NCBI RefSeq assembly: GCF_001659985.1
Contig: NZ_LYCS01000005.1
Location: forward strand, 255,317 to 319,316
Source: Oceanobacillus sp. Castelsardo
GTDB taxonomy: Bacteria > Bacillota > Bacilli > Bacillales > Amphibacillaceae
DNA length: 64,000 nt
Direction: 5' to 3'
Position numbers and translations under genes: made by a program. Under the pieces are notes generated by a model, which worked only from the letters and a program-made list of their open reading frames with translations, was not told the DNA's origin and ran no database searches. Below, one piece after another: positions 1-10,027 of this stretch (positions are counted from its first letter, which is position 1; every line of letters starts with the position of its first letter).

Positions 1-25
1 AACTACAGAAACAGAGTTAAGGTAA

Positions 26-118
26 TATGGCATAGATATTAGAAAAGTTCTTCCAAGCGCATTTAGGGGAACATCTGTGTTAGTAGATGCAAACTATCAG
101 ATGACAAACAACATGTAA
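26..118 (+). other. Possible 3' end of a broken gene
   Basis: An open frame of 30 codons follows an in-frame TAA at 23-25 and ends at TAA 116-118. It has no start codon or ribosome site. The translation (ending DANYQMTNNM) looks like a protein C-terminus, but I do not recognise the family. It could be gene debris like the phosphoglucomutase fragment downstream, or chance. Confidence 0.2.
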
Positions 119-169
119 TGTTTAGATTTAAGAGCTATAACAAGTTTTATTTTCGATTAAGTAAAATTA

Positions 170-412
170 GTGGTGACGTTTTCAATCGAATTTGACCCTC
201 ACCATGTATGGAAGAATGGTCCAGTAGAGATAAGTATTACTGATTCAGAGATTAATTTAAAGCAAGATAGTTTCTCTGGTATGAAGCCCTTCGAATTAAG
301 GGGACAACATATAGAACTGACGGTTGAGGGGCTTTCCTTTAGAGTTCCATATTATGGCTTACCAATTAACATTGAATATGGATTGATTTTTTCTTACACT
401 AACCTCCAGTGA
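170..412 (+). CDS. Hypothetical 80-aa ORF, doubtful
   Basis: A GTG-initiated frame of 80 codons with an ordinary, beta-rich-looking composition and no recognisable motif, signal peptide or membrane segment. No Shine-Dalgarno sequence precedes either possible GTG (170 or 173). Its end runs a few bases into the remnant of a phosphoglucomutase gene read in another frame, so this may be a fragment of an unrelated gene joined to that remnant by a deletion. I cannot assign a function. Confidence 0.3.
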   Translation: MVTFSIEFDPHHVWKNGPVEISITDSEINLKQDSFSGMKPFELRGQHIELTVEGLSFRVPYYGLPINIEYGLIFSYTNLQ

Positions 413-617
413 CGACAAAGAACAAACGATACCTCTTTCAAAATCGAATGTATTAAAATATAAGATTGAAGACGGATCATGGTTCTGCCTACGTCCATCC
501 GGTACTGAACCAAAAATTAAATTTTACTTTGGTATAAAAGGTGAATCGCTTGACGCAAGTAAGAATGCTTTATCAGAACTCCGCGCGCAGTCATGGATCG
601 AGTTGAAAAAGAATTGA
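387..617 (+). pseudogene. 3' remnant of phosphoglucomutase gene
   Basis: The frame after the TGA at 384-386 reads into a clear C-terminal phosphoglucomutase/phosphomannomutase segment. It includes [15 protein letters not shown] (about 489-533), the phosphate-binding loop of alpha-D-phosphohexomutase domain 4. Homology seems to begin near 411. Intact enzymes of this type have about 580 residues, so only some 70 remain and the phosphoserine and metal sites are absent. A bidirectional terminator follows. The intact gene would make glucose-1-phosphate, the substrate of GalU and RfbA encoded nearby, so the cell presumably has a working copy elsewhere. Confidence 0.85.
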
Positions 618-625
618 AATAAATG

Positions 626-672
626 AAAAAAGAAAGGCAGTAGGCTTCGAAGCATTACTGTCTTTCTTTTTT
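626..672. terminator. Bidirectional Rho-independent terminator
   Basis: A 17-bp inverted repeat with arms at 626-642 and 656-672 is bordered by A and T runs. It can end transcription of the left-hand remnant and of the long minus-strand polysaccharide operon that stops at 708. Confidence 0.85.
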
Positions 673-707
673 CATTTCCTACAGAAACATTTAATATGGA
701 TTTCACA

Positions 708-1634
708 TCAAGATTCCATGTCTTCAATCATTCCATGAACTTTCATAACTTCCTCTTCTGGAACAAGATAATAATATACCCCATCAATTTTAGTTCCACT
801 ACCTTGCATCATATAACTTTCACTATTATGGCGAACACTAGCATAATTAAATAATAAATCCTGCATGTCATCAAAATCCATATTGGTAGTCATATTATTA
901 CCTAGTACGTTGATTGCACCTTTGATTTTATTTACAGCCCCAATATTGACACCTTTATCTAAAATAGCAGCAATCACTTTACGTTGTCTCTCTGTTCTAC
1001 CAAAATCACCCTTAGGATCTTGATATCTCATACGAATAAATCCCATCGCTTGCGGACCGTCCAATTGAATTTGTCCTTTCTCATAATGATAACCCTTTTG
1101 ATAGTATCCTGTATCCACCCAGTCTAACTCATTTTCAACCGTAATACCACCTAATAAATCAACTAGATCTGCTAATCCCTCCATGTTAATCTGGACAAAA
1201 TAATCTAGTTCGATATCTAGAAGGTTTTCTACCGTTGCTATGGACATATCTGCTCCACCAAAGGCATATGCATGATTAATTTTATCTTCAGTCCCTTTTC
1301 CTACTATCAAAGTACGAGTGTCCCTTGGAATACTCACGAGCTGCATTCTATCATTCTTTGGATCAAGGGATAGTACCATTAAAGCATCCGAACGTCCTCT
1401 ATCACCGCCACGTTTATCAACGCCAAGAAGGAGTATATTAAGTGATTGCCTATCATTCACTTTCTGTTTAACTACCTTTTTGTCTATATTAGTAACCGTT
1501 TCTTGCATGTTATCATTTACTACTTGTTTGGCATGACTAAAAATGGAGAAGGTATATGCACCAACACCTATAATAAGGACCAAAACGATTGATAAAACAA
1601 TTAAACTTATTTTCTTCCAAAGAGGTTTTTCCAT
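708..1634 (-). CDS. LCP (LytR-CpsA-Psr) family glycopolymer ligase
   Basis: LCP proteins transfer undecaprenyl-pyrophosphate-linked glycopolymers onto peptidoglycan or other wall acceptors outside the membrane. The 308-residue protein has a basic N-terminus, one membrane anchor (about 8-32) and the LCP domain (about 65-225). Visible hallmarks are GVDKRGGDRGRSDALM, the conserved arginine of SIPRDT, KINHAYAFGG and the RxRxxDPxGDxGRxxRQ motif near the end. I start at the ATG at 1634 because AAAGGAAGG lies 6-7 bases before it; an in-frame ATG at 1664 would add ten basic residues. As the last gene of the capsule operon, it probably attaches the product to the wall. Substrate is inferred from context. 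Confidence 0.92.
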   Translation of the reverse strand: MEKPLWKKISLIVLSIVLVLIIGVGAYTFSIFSHAKQVVNDNMQETVTNIDKKVVKQKVNDRQSLNILLLGVDKRGGDRGRSDALMVLSLDPKNDRMQLVSIPRDTRTLIVGKGTEDKINHAYAFGGADMSIATVENLLDIELDYFVQINMEGLADLVDLLGGITVENELDWVDTGYYQKGYHYEKGQIQLDGPQAMGFIRMRYQDPKGDFGRTERQRKVIAAILDKGVNIGAVNKIKGAINVLGNNMTTNMDFDDMQDLLFNYASVRHNSESYMMQGSGTKIDGVYYYLVPEEEVMKVHGMIEDMES

Positions 1635-1827
1635 TTTATTCCTTCCTTTAGTAGACATTCTCATCTTCCCTATATTAAAATTTTATACAAACCACATTAT
1701 AATCTAAAATTAATAAGTTGGATAGAGCATATATGCAAAACAAAATAGTTCACAATCCTAATAATAGGTGTGAACTATTTAACTCCCTTAAAATTATATT
1801 AATATAATTTTAATTACTATAACCCTT

Positions 1828-2922
1828 TTAAAGTTCTAAGACATCGGCTATTCTCTTGCTAGCAAATCCGTCACCATAAGGATTACTTGCTTTACTCATA
1901 TTTTCATACTCTACCTTATCTTCAAGAAGTACTTTAAATGTATTGTAAATATTTTCCTCATTTGTTCCAACTAATTTTAATGTTCCAGCAGCTACGCCCT
2001 CTGGGCGTTCTGTTGTATCACGCATAACTAAAACTGGCTTACCTAAGCTTGGTGCTTCTTCCTGAATACCCCCGCTATCAGTTAATATCAAGTAAGAACT
2101 TGATAAAAAATTATGAAAATCCAAAACCTCTAAAGGCTCAATTATCCTAATTCTATCACAATTTCCTAAAATCTCATTTGCAGCCTCTCTCACTGCTGGA
2201 TTCATGTGAATAGGGTAAATAACCTTAATATCCATGTGCTCATCAACAATTCTCTTGATAGCTTTAAACATATTCCTCATCGGTTCACCTAAATTCTCTC
2301 TTCTGTGAGCCGTTATCATTATGAGTTTACTATCTTGTGCCCATTCTAATTCTTTATGTGAGTAATCATTTCTAACTGTTGTTTTAAGAGCATCAATAGC
2401 AGTATTACCTGTCACATAAATAGTAGAAGGATCTTTTCCTTCTTTCAAAAGATTTTCTTTAGACATCTCTGTTGGAGAAAAGTTATATTTCGCCATTATT
2501 CCCACAGCCTGTCGATTAAATTCCTCAGGATATGGAGAATAAATATTATAAGTCCTTAGCCCCGCCTCAACATGACCAACTGGAATTTGTAAATAAAAAC
2601 ATGCTAGTGATGTTACAAAAGTTGTAGAGGTATCACCATGCACTAGGACTACATCCGGTTTGACTTCATCTAATACAACCTTCATTTTTTCTAAAATATT
2701 TATTGTTACATCAAATAATGTCTGCTTTGCCTTCATGATTGATAAATCATAATCTGGAACAACATCAAAAGCTTGCAAAACTTGATCTAACATTTCTCTA
2801 TGCTGCCCTGTAACACAAACAATAGTTTCCAGTTTATCCCGGAATTTTAGTTCTTTAACTAAGGGGCACATTTTTATAGCTTCTGGCCTCGTTCCAAAAA
2901 CCACCATTACTTTTTTTTTCAT
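1828..2922 (-). CDS. mnaA: UDP-GlcNAc 2-epimerase (non-hydrolysing), copy 1
   Basis: Interconverts UDP-GlcNAc and UDP-ManNAc in the cytoplasm. The 364-residue length is normal for the WecB/MnaA family. Visible motifs are GTRPEAIKM at the N-terminus, VHGDTSTTF, HVEAGLRTYNIYSPYPEEFNR, TAHRRENLGE and the nucleotide-binding DSGGIQEEAPSLG plus RDTTERPEG near the C-terminus; these carry the catalytic Asp, Glu and His positions of the family. Together with the UDP-ManNAc dehydrogenase at 15481-16755 in the same operon it would provide UDP-ManNAcA. A clearly related second copy lies at 24767-25894, so this copy is probably dedicated to the exopolysaccharide and the other to teichoic acid linkage units. 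Confidence 0.95.
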   Translation of the reverse strand: MKKKVMVVFGTRPEAIKMCPLVKELKFRDKLETIVCVTGQHREMLDQVLQAFDVVPDYDLSIMKAKQTLFDVTINILEKMKVVLDEVKPDVVLVHGDTSTTFVTSLACFYLQIPVGHVEAGLRTYNIYSPYPEEFNRQAVGIMAKYNFSPTEMSKENLLKEGKDPSTIYVTGNTAIDALKTTVRNDYSHKELEWAQDSKLIMITAHRRENLGEPMRNMFKAIKRIVDEHMDIKVIYPIHMNPAVREAANEILGNCDRIRIIEPLEVLDFHNFLSSSYLILTDSGGIQEEAPSLGKPVLVMRDTTERPEGVAAGTLKLVGTNEENIYNTFKVLLEDKVEYENMSKASNPYGDGFASKRIADVLEL

Positions 2923-2992
2923 CTATATCTACCAACTTTGAATTAATTTTTGGTCAAAATTTCAAATAGCAATTTTCTAAAGAATATCAAAC

Positions 2993-4015
2993 TTATTTTA
3001 AGGAATAGTTCCTTTCAAAGTATTTTTTATATTCTCCACTTATAATTTGTTCCCACCATTCTTTATTGTCAAGATACCATTGAATGGTTTGAGAGATTCC
3101 TGTTTCAAAAGTATAATTTGGGTTCCAACCTAATCGTTCTAATTTAGTAGGATCAATTGCATAACGTTTATCATGTCCTAATCGATCTTTGACAAATTCT
3201 ATTAAATCCTCCGATTTATCTAAAGCATTGATAATAGTTTTAACAACCTCTAGATTTGTGCGTTCATTATGACCACCAACATTATATACATCACCATTAA
3301 CACCTTCGTGCATGACTAAATCAATAGCAGCACAATGATCCATAACGTGTAACCAATCGCGAATATTTCCGCCATCTCCATAAACTGGTACTTTTTCATC
3401 ATTTAATACTCTAGAAATAGTAAGTGGTATCAACTTCTCAGGAAAGTGATATGGCCCATAGTTATTTGAACAACGTGTAATATTGATTGGTAATCCATAT
3501 GTTTCATGGTATGCACGAACTAATAAGTCGGAAGATGCTTTACTTGCACTATACGGACTATTTGGTTGTAATGGTGTTTCTTCTGAGAAAAAGGTTGTTG
3601 GATCAAAATCTAATTCACCATAAACCTCATCAGTTGATACATGTATAAATTTAGAAATGCCGACTTCCTTGGCTGCATCCAATAATACTTGTGTTCCTAA
3701 TATATTCGTACGAACAAATACTCCAGGATCTGTAATTGAACGATCCACATGGCTTTCAGCGGCAAAATGAACTACATAATCAAATTTTTCTTTTTCAAAT
3801 AGAGGAATTATTGCCTCCCGATCTGCAATGTCTGCCTTTAAAAAATGGTAATTTTCTTTTTTTTCAATTTCATGATGCTTTGCCAAATCTCCGGCATAGG
3901 TCAACAAATCTAGATTATAAATATTATAGCTTGGATATTTATCAACCATATATTGAACAAAGTTTCCACCTATGAAACCAGCTCCACCAGTTACAAGAAT
4001 TTTCTTCTTTGTCAT
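2993..4015 (-). CDS. rfbB: dTDP-glucose 4,6-dehydratase
   Basis: Second step of dTDP-L-rhamnose synthesis, converting dTDP-glucose to the 4-keto-6-deoxy sugar. At 340 residues it is full length. It has the Rossmann motif GGAGFIGGNF (10-19), the STDEVYG segment carrying the catalytic Thr-Asp-Glu, and YSASKAS with the Tyr-Lys pair of the short-chain dehydrogenase superfamily. Its start codon abuts the stop of the reductase gene upstream, showing translational coupling. The order in transcription is thymidylyltransferase, epimerase, reductase, dehydratase. Extended SDRs of this type look alike, but the complete four-gene set makes the assignment firm. Confidence 0.97.
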   Translation of the reverse strand: MTKKKILVTGGAGFIGGNFVQYMVDKYPSYNIYNLDLLTYAGDLAKHHEIEKKENYHFLKADIADREAIIPLFEKEKFDYVVHFAAESHVDRSITDPGVFVRTNILGTQVLLDAAKEVGISKFIHVSTDEVYGELDFDPTTFFSEETPLQPNSPYSASKASSDLLVRAYHETYGLPINITRCSNNYGPYHFPEKLIPLTISRVLNDEKVPVYGDGGNIRDWLHVMDHCAAIDLVMHEGVNGDVYNVGGHNERTNLEVVKTIINALDKSEDLIEFVKDRLGHDKRYAIDPTKLERLGWNPNYTFETGISQTIQWYLDNKEWWEQIISGEYKKYFERNYSLK

Positions 4016-4870
4016 CTATTTCACCTCTGCTTTTAATACCTGAATATACCTTTTAACCGCATCCTCCCAAACTGGCAAAGGAGTAAAACCATTTTCTACA
4101 AGCTTTGCTTTAGACATTCTAGAATTCTTTGGTCGGACTGCACGTGTTGGATATTCATCTGTAGTTATAGAATTTACTCTTACATCAACATTAGCCTGCC
4201 TAAAGATTTCCCTTGCAAAATCTGCCCAGCTACAAAATCCTTCATTAGTAGCATGGTAAATTCCAAATTTGTCACTTTGAATCAAATCTATTAGCAAAGT
4301 TGCTAAATCAAATGTGTAGGTAGGGGACCCAATTTGATCACCAACTACATTTATTTCATCTTTTGTTTCCGATAAACGAAGCATAGTCTTAACAAAGTTA
4401 TTCCCATTTTTTCCAAATACCCATGAAATACGAACAATATAAAGCTTTTCTAACAATGATTGAACAACCTGTTCACCTAGAAATTTCGTTTTCCCGTAAT
4501 ACCCAAGTGGAGATGGCAATTCTATTTCAGAAAAAGGAAAATCTCCTTTTCCATCAAATACATAATCCGAACTAATATAGATAAATTTCGCATTTACTTC
4601 TTTCGCGGCTTTTGCAAGATACATAGTCCCATTCACATTAACATCATAGCAAATTTTTTGATTATCCTCAGCAGTATCCACAGCAGTATAAGCAGCACAA
4701 TGGATAATAGCATCCGGCTTTATTTTTTGGATGTATTCTAACACCTTAAGTTCACTCGTAATATCTAAATCACTTGATGTAGTACCCTGCATATCTAATC
4801 CACGTTTACAACCTTCTCTGACTACATCATAGCCTAGTTGTCCACCATATCCTGTTACTAATATCTTCAT
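4016..4870 (-). CDS. rfbD: dTDP-4-dehydrorhamnose reductase
   Basis: Final step to dTDP-L-rhamnose, using NAD(P)H. The 284-residue SDR-fold protein carries the N-terminal GYGGQLG nucleotide loop, HCAAYTAVDTAE (family-typical), and the YYGKTKFLGEQ segment with the catalytic Tyr-xxx-Lys pair. It lies three bases after the 3,5-epimerase gene and is directly followed by rfbB, so the four rhamnose genes are co-translated as a block inside the capsule operon. No oddities were seen. Confidence 0.97.
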   Translation of the reverse strand: MKILVTGYGGQLGYDVVREGCKRGLDMQGTTSSDLDITSELKVLEYIQKIKPDAIIHCAAYTAVDTAEDNQKICYDVNVNGTMYLAKAAKEVNAKFIYISSDYVFDGKGDFPFSEIELPSPLGYYGKTKFLGEQVVQSLLEKLYIVRISWVFGKNGNNFVKTMLRLSETKDEINVVGDQIGSPTYTFDLATLLIDLIQSDKFGIYHATNEGFCSWADFAREIFRQANVDVRVNSITTDEYPTRAVRPKNSRMSKAKLVENGFTPLPVWEDAVKRYIQVLKAEVK

Positions 4871-4873
4871 TAT

Positions 4874-5443
4874 TTACTCACCACTCATGAAATTATTATC
4901 AGCATCATCAAGTAGTGGAGCCGCATCATCTTTCACAGATAAAACCGGTTTGATATTCATTGGCCACTTAATACCTATGACGGGATCGTTCCATAAAATA
5001 CTTCTTTCGTTTTCTGGTGAATAGTTTTCATCTACTTTATACTGGACCTCTACATTATCAGTTAAAGTCATAAACCCATGTGCAAATCCCTTTGGGACAA
5101 ATAATTGCTTTTTGTTTTCAGCACTTAATTCAATTCCAAACCATTCTCCGTAAGTAGGGCTTCCTTTACGGATATCTACTGCTACATCAAAAATAGCACC
5201 TTTCGTACACCTAACAAGTTTTGCTTGTGCCTTTGGGTCCATTTGATAATGTAATCCACGTAAAGTACCCTTCTTTGCTGAAAAAGAGTGATTATCCTGA
5301 ACAAATTCTGTATTTATTCCATAATCTTCAAGTACCTTTTTACTATAAGTCTCAGTAAACCATCCACGATGATCCCCATATACTTTTGGTTCTATTACAA
5401 AGACTTCCTTTAGTCTTGAATTAATTACTTCCATGTTTTGCAC
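4874..5443 (-). CDS. rfbC: dTDP-4-dehydrorhamnose 3,5-epimerase
   Basis: Epimerises C3 and C5 of the 4-keto-6-deoxyglucose intermediate. The 189-residue cupin-fold protein has the family signatures GDHRGWFTETY, LRGLHYQ with the catalytic histidine, and FVPKGFAHGF. It is separated by four bases from rfbA upstream and three from rfbD downstream. It is full length; the C-terminal tail beyond the cupin core ends DNNFMSGE and is not conserved to my knowledge. Confidence 0.97.
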   Translation of the reverse strand: MQNMEVINSRLKEVFVIEPKVYGDHRGWFTETYSKKVLEDYGINTEFVQDNHSFSAKKGTLRGLHYQMDPKAQAKLVRCTKGAIFDVAVDIRKGSPTYGEWFGIELSAENKKQLFVPKGFAHGFMTLTDNVEVQYKVDENYSPENERSILWNDPVIGIKWPMNIKPVLSVKDDAAPLLDDADNNFMSGE

Positions 5444-5447
5444 CTTC

Positions 5448-6332
5448 TTACTTTTTATTTACTTTTAGTTGATTAGTAAGGCTTATTAAATATTGACCAT
5501 ACCCATTTTTCTTTAACGGCTCAGCCAAATCTAGCAATTGTTCTTTTGAAATATAACCCTTTCGATAAGCTATTTCCTCTAAACAGGCAACTTTTAAACT
5601 TTGTCTTTTTTCAATCGTTTCTATAAATGCAGATGCCTCTAATAAAGACTCATGTGTTCCAGTATCCAACCAAGCAAAGCCACGGCCTAATAATTCAACA
5701 TGAAGATCGTTCATATTTAAATAAGCTTCATTTACAGCCGTAATTTCTAATTCTCCACGTTCAGATGGCTTTATACTTTTAGCAATATCTACAACTCGAT
5801 TATCATAAAAATAAAGCCCCGTAACGGCATAAGAGGATTTCGGTATTTCCGGTTTTTCCTCAATTGAAACGGCTTTTCCATTCCCATCAAACTCTACTAC
5901 ACCAAATCTTTCTGGATCTTTTACATTATAACCAAAAATGGTTGCCCCCGATTCTCTGGAAACCACCTTTTTTAATAGGTTAGTAAAACCATGACCATAA
6001 AAAATATTGTCACCTAGGATAAGTGCAACATTATCGTCACCAATAAAGTCCTCTCCAATAATAAAAGCTTGTGCTAACCCATCAGGTGAAGGCTGGACAG
6101 CATAGCTTATTTGAATTCCAAATTCAGATCCATTTCCCAGCAACTGTTCAAAGCGTGGGGTATCACTTGGAGTTGAGATGATTAGTACTTCTCTAATCCC
6201 AGCTAACATTAAAATAGATAACGGATAATAAATCATTGGCTTATCGTAAACGGGTATTAATTGTTTTGATATTGACCGGGTAATTGGGTATAGTCTCGTC
6301 CCGCTTCCACCCGCTAAAATAATTCCTTTCAA
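5448..6332 (-). CDS. rfbA: Glucose-1-phosphate thymidylyltransferase
   Basis: Makes dTDP-glucose from dTTP and glucose-1-phosphate, the entry to dTDP-rhamnose. The 294-residue protein begins with the nucleotidyltransferase signature [11 protein letters not shown], followed by [18 protein letters not shown] and GDNIFYG, which provides the metal-binding Asp. The C-terminal region ([17 protein letters not shown]) matches the RmlA family and separates it from the GalU copies in this window. The gene directly follows a putative rhamnosyltransferase gene. Confidence 0.97.
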   Translation of the reverse strand: MKGIILAGGSGTRLYPITRSISKQLIPVYDKPMIYYPLSILMLAGIREVLIISTPSDTPRFEQLLGNGSEFGIQISYAVQPSPDGLAQAFIIGEDFIGDDNVALILGDNIFYGHGFTNLLKKVVSRESGATIFGYNVKDPERFGVVEFDGNGKAVSIEEKPEIPKSSYAVTGLYFYDNRVVDIAKSIKPSERGELEITAVNEAYLNMNDLHVELLGRGFAWLDTGTHESLLEASAFIETIEKRQSLKVACLEEIAYRKGYISKEQLLDLAEPLKKNGYGQYLISLTNQLKVNKK

Positions 6333-6354
6333 AAAATCACCTCCAATTTCAAAA

Positions 6355-7515
6355 TTATTTTTTTTCTAAAAAGAGTATCTCATACTTATTAACAATTTTG
6401 TCCCAAGAATACTCATCTGAAATTCGTTTATGTGCTTCAAACTCTAAATCCTTAATTTTATCATCATCAAATTTCTCAACATCATTAATTAAAGAAGATA
6501 AATTACCTTTATTCTTGTTGAAATAAACTGCACCATTTAATCCTACTTCTTTATTAAAGACAACATCCAAAAGTAAATTCACTTTAGTAGAAGCTAATGC
6601 TTCAAGTAAAGATGGATTCGTTCCACCTACTTCATGGCCATGAAAATACCCATAGGCAAGTTCTCTTATTTTTCTTAGTAATTCTTGATCATAAACAGTA
6701 CCTACAAATTTTATACGTGGATCTTGATCAAACTTTGTCTTTAATAGTAACTCTTTGTAGAAATCATTTTGCTCAACATTCGAAATAATTATTAAATCCT
6801 TATTTGATTTGGATAACATATATTCCCGTATCATAAGTTCATAATTATTTTCAGGTACAAAACGCCCAACAATTAAATAGTATTCACCCGGTTTAGTATC
6901 ATGTTCCTGATACCAACTAACTAACTTCTCATCGTTCTGATTTAATTGTGATTTTGTTACATCCGCCCCATATGCGATAAAAGTCGTTTTTGGATTATAA
7001 TTAGAATAATCTTCATGAATATACGACTCAATTCCTTTTGAATCACAAACCAATAAATCAGCATGCTTTACCATTAAACGTTCAGATAACTTCCAGTAAC
7101 GTTTAATCCAAAAATTCCATTTACTTCTTTTCCATTCATGCCCATCTGGATTAACAAATACTTGTGCACCTAAACTTGCTAAGTCCCTTTTGTATTTAGA
7201 AAAGAAGGGCCCTATACGGCAAGCTAATATATAAACAATACTATCAGTTAGGTGGTTTTCTTTTATATATCGAATACATTCTTTAATACTTAGTAAATCA
7301 TATAAAACTGCCTTAGCACTTCCCACTTCAGGTACTTTGACATTAAAACAACGTGCATTATTATAATAAAATTCATCATTATTGTCCGCCATACAAGATA
7401 CATGGTAGGTGATATCTTTATAGACTCTTCTTTTCGTTAGTTCATCAACAAATGTTTCAAAACCACCATATTTAGCCGGTATTCCCTTTGAGCCGATTAT
7501 AAAAATGTTTTTCAT
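6355..7515 (-). CDS. Glycosyltransferase with DUF1972, probable rhamnosyltransferase
   Basis: The first residues contain [19 protein letters not shown], the hallmark of the DUF1972 N-terminal domain found in Cps2T-like beta-1,4-rhamnosyltransferases. A GT4-like C-terminal half follows, with [18 protein letters not shown] as the donor-binding region. At 386 residues it is the usual length. It begins one base after the preceding glycosyltransferase gene and lies beside the complete dTDP-rhamnose set, which fits transfer of rhamnose to a lipid-linked intermediate on the inner membrane face. The acceptor and linkage cannot be read from sequence. Confidence 0.85.
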   Translation of the reverse strand: MKNIFIIGSKGIPAKYGGFETFVDELTKRRVYKDITYHVSCMADNNDEFYYNNARCFNVKVPEVGSAKAVLYDLLSIKECIRYIKENHLTDSIVYILACRIGPFFSKYKRDLASLGAQVFVNPDGHEWKRSKWNFWIKRYWKLSERLMVKHADLLVCDSKGIESYIHEDYSNYNPKTTFIAYGADVTKSQLNQNDEKLVSWYQEHDTKPGEYYLIVGRFVPENNYELMIREYMLSKSNKDLIIISNVEQNDFYKELLLKTKFDQDPRIKFVGTVYDQELLRKIRELAYGYFHGHEVGGTNPSLLEALASTKVNLLLDVVFNKEVGLNGAVYFNKNKGNLSSLINDVEKFDDDKIKDLEFEAHKRISDEYSWDKIVNKYEILFLEKK

Positions 7516-8868
7516 CTAATTTGCTCCTATTATTTTTTCGTAAAGTCTTTTGATCTGTTTCGTATGGATTTCCATAGTCCACGGAAAATCCTCTTCACAT
7601 ATGTTTTCGTTTAGTTCCTGTAATATATATCGATTACTAATCAGCAGTCCTATTAAATTCGCTAATTCATCGGAATCAGCCTTAAAAATAAATCCTGTTT
7701 TTCCATGCCTTATTATATCTTGTGAACCAACATACTCAGATATTAGTACGGGAACGCCGTGTGACAAAGCCTCGAGAGCGATAAAACCAAATGTTTCTTT
7801 CCAAACACTAGGAACAATCAAAATATCCGTACTATTAAAAATATCCACTAATTTCTCGTGATTATAACGCCCATGAAATGAAATATACTTTTTCTCATTA
7901 CCAACCAATAAAGTTTCATTTGTATTTCCATATATATTTAAATACCAGTTGGTTTCGTTTCTTTGTAATAAATTATTCAATGCCTCTCTTAATAGAGGAA
8001 ATCCTTTATATTCTTCCAACGGACCTAAAAATGTGATTTTTAACGGGGCTTTTGTATCAAATGTTTTCAGATTTCGATTATCATTAATATCGTCGTGCGT
8101 AACTGGGGCAATTTCACCTTTTACATCAATAAACTTTTCAAAAACGCCTTTTGCAATACTACTATTAAAATAAAAGTAATCTATGCTATTTAACATTTTA
8201 TAATAATAGTCTTTTAATTTTTTATATTGTACGGATAAATCTTTATCTTTTATGTGAACATTTGTCCCATTTTTTTCCTCTTGAACTTTAATATTCCCCT
8301 TTTTATAACTTCGCAACCTTTTAGTCAGTTTACTATCCTTAGTAATCCGATATAACTTAGATTGCATTAAATAAATTAGAGGAAGGCTATATGCGCTATG
8401 GCTATAAGTAAAATAATCTTCACTTTCTTCAATAATATTAGGTTTAGTTGATATTCCGAAATAATCATGGGTTGTATAAACCATCTTAATTTTTAATTCT
8501 TTCGCTGCAATAAAAAATTCCTGATGTATCCCCATAAAGGTATGAATATGAATAATTTCAGGATTTATATTTTCCAAAAATTTTTTATAAATATCTTTTG
8601 GAGAGACAGGTTTCATAAATTCATTTGGTTTTGATATTCCACCCATTAAGGGGACTGGTAAGGGATTAATAAGCTCAAAGACTTTAATTCCTTCAAAAAT
8701 GTCATGTAATTTGATTTTTGTTTTATTCCCCAATAAAAAGTGACCTGGAAATAGTAAATAGACCTTATCATTTTGCGTAATTTGATTTTTCATAAGATCA
8801 ATAGAATATTTTGTAAGCCCACCTGACCTGTATGGTGGAAGTCCTAGCGTATAATGTAAGATTTTCAT
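7516..8868 (-). CDS. Glycosyltransferase family 4 protein
   Basis: A GT-B type transferase of 450 residues. The N-terminal acceptor domain begins MKILHYTLGLPPYRSGGLTKY, the glycine-rich loop typical of GT4. The C-terminal donor domain has SVWKETFGFIALEALSHGVPVL, with the E-x7-E motif. An insertion of about 60 charged residues around 185-245 (many Lys) lengthens it relative to standard 370-residue GT4 enzymes. It abuts the DUF1972 transferase gene. It is expected to add a sugar to the undecaprenyl-linked repeat unit; donor and acceptor are unknown. Confidence 0.85.
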   Translation of the reverse strand: MKILHYTLGLPPYRSGGLTKYSIDLMKNQITQNDKVYLLFPGHFLLGNKTKIKLHDIFEGIKVFELINPLPVPLMGGISKPNEFMKPVSPKDIYKKFLENINPEIIHIHTFMGIHQEFFIAAKELKIKMVYTTHDYFGISTKPNIIEESEDYFTYSHSAYSLPLIYLMQSKLYRITKDSKLTKRLRSYKKGNIKVQEEKNGTNVHIKDKDLSVQYKKLKDYYYKMLNSIDYFYFNSSIAKGVFEKFIDVKGEIAPVTHDDINDNRNLKTFDTKAPLKITFLGPLEEYKGFPLLREALNNLLQRNETNWYLNIYGNTNETLLVGNEKKYISFHGRYNHEKLVDIFNSTDILIVPSVWKETFGFIALEALSHGVPVLISEYVGSQDIIRHGKTGFIFKADSDELANLIGLLISNRYILQELNENICEEDFPWTMEIHTKQIKRLYEKIIGAN

Positions 8869-8892
8869 TTATTATCACGTCCACATTTCTAA

Positions 8893-9975
8893 TTACGTGT
8901 TCTTCTTATACAAAGTTTCATTTATGAACTCTACTCGTTCCTTCCAGGTATTATCCTTTTTGCATTTTCTAATATTATTTATAAAGCTCTTCTTATCACG
9001 TTCATCTAAATTGATAGTTTTTAATATTTTCTCTGCAAGTTCGTTAGGATTTCCAATGCAAGTCATTCCAATATTTTTTTCTTCAATAAACTTGGCTACT
9101 TCACCATGTTTAATAGCTACTATTGGAAGTTCATATGTTATATATTCAAATAATTTTATTGGTAAACATAGCTTTGTGTATTCATCTTTATATCTTGGTA
9201 TTATTGCTAAATTACTTTTATTGTAAACTTTATATATTGTTTCCTTAGTTTCATGATAAATATTTAACCATTCGTGTTCCGCATTAACTTTCTGAAGATA
9301 ATCATTTAATTGATATTCATTTTTCCTACACACTAAATTTAAAGGAACTCTTTGTTTCATATTTACAAGCTCCATAGCTTCAATTAACAATTCAATACCA
9401 CTAAAAACTTGATCAATTTCACCAACATACACAACCCCTTTTTTGGTTGATTGTTTTACTGGTAATTGTTCACAACCTGGAGGAAGAACTTTAACCTCAC
9501 ATTCATTCCTTGTAAAAGTCTTCAGTTTTTCACAAAAAGAGTTACTCTGACCGAAAATCACGTTAACATTTTTACTTAAAAATCCTAAAAACCATTTATT
9601 TACAATTGGCACTAGAATATTTTTCAATTTACCTTTACTAATTTGAATATTATAAGCCCAATACATATCACGATAATATAAACCTGTTTTTACATTATTA
9701 AATTTTTTCTTAATTAATTTTAAAATTAATGTATCATAGAGACGTGTAACCCCAACCTTAGACTCAATATAGCAATAATCATAGTTATTAGTAACAGGTA
9801 ATTCCTTGAATTTCAGAAATCTCTCTTTAGGATTTGCCCCCATAATAATATCTATATTTAATCCCTTTTTTTTAAACTCATTCAATATACTTAAAGAACG
9901 GACAGAAGGACCAGAATTGTTATTTCCTAAATCAATATCATTCAAAATGATAAAAAGGATACTTTGCATTTTCAT
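8893..9975 (-). CDS. Glycosyltransferase, GT4-like
   Basis: About 360 residues with a GT-B appearance. The N-terminus (ILFIILNDIDLGNNNSGPSVRSL) has the loop seen in GT4 and GT1 enzymes, and a C-terminal segment LCLPIKLFEYITYELPIVAI corresponds to the donor-binding region. The E-x7-E motif is degenerate. GTG at 9978, ATG at 9975 and ATG at 9969 are possible starts; 9975 best fits the upstream TTAGG. The region is very AT-rich, like the flippase and polymerase genes beside it, suggesting that the serotype-specific middle of the cluster was acquired or is fast-evolving. Confidence 0.78.
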   Translation of the reverse strand: MKMQSILFIILNDIDLGNNNSGPSVRSLSILNEFKKKGLNIDIIMGANPKERFLKFKELPVTNNYDYCYIESKVGVTRLYDTLILKLIKKKFNNVKTGLYYRDMYWAYNIQISKGKLKNILVPIVNKWFLGFLSKNVNVIFGQSNSFCEKLKTFTRNECEVKVLPPGCEQLPVKQSTKKGVVYVGEIDQVFSGIELLIEAMELVNMKQRVPLNLVCRKNEYQLNDYLQKVNAEHEWLNIYHETKETIYKVYNKSNLAIIPRYKDEYTKLCLPIKLFEYITYELPIVAIKHGEVAKFIEEKNIGMTCIGNPNELAEKILKTINLDERDKKSFINNIRKCKKDNTWKERVEFINETLYKKNT

Positions 9976-10027
9976 CACTAACCTAACTTTTTAAATATAT
10001 TATCTTAAATCAATTTATAATTGTATA

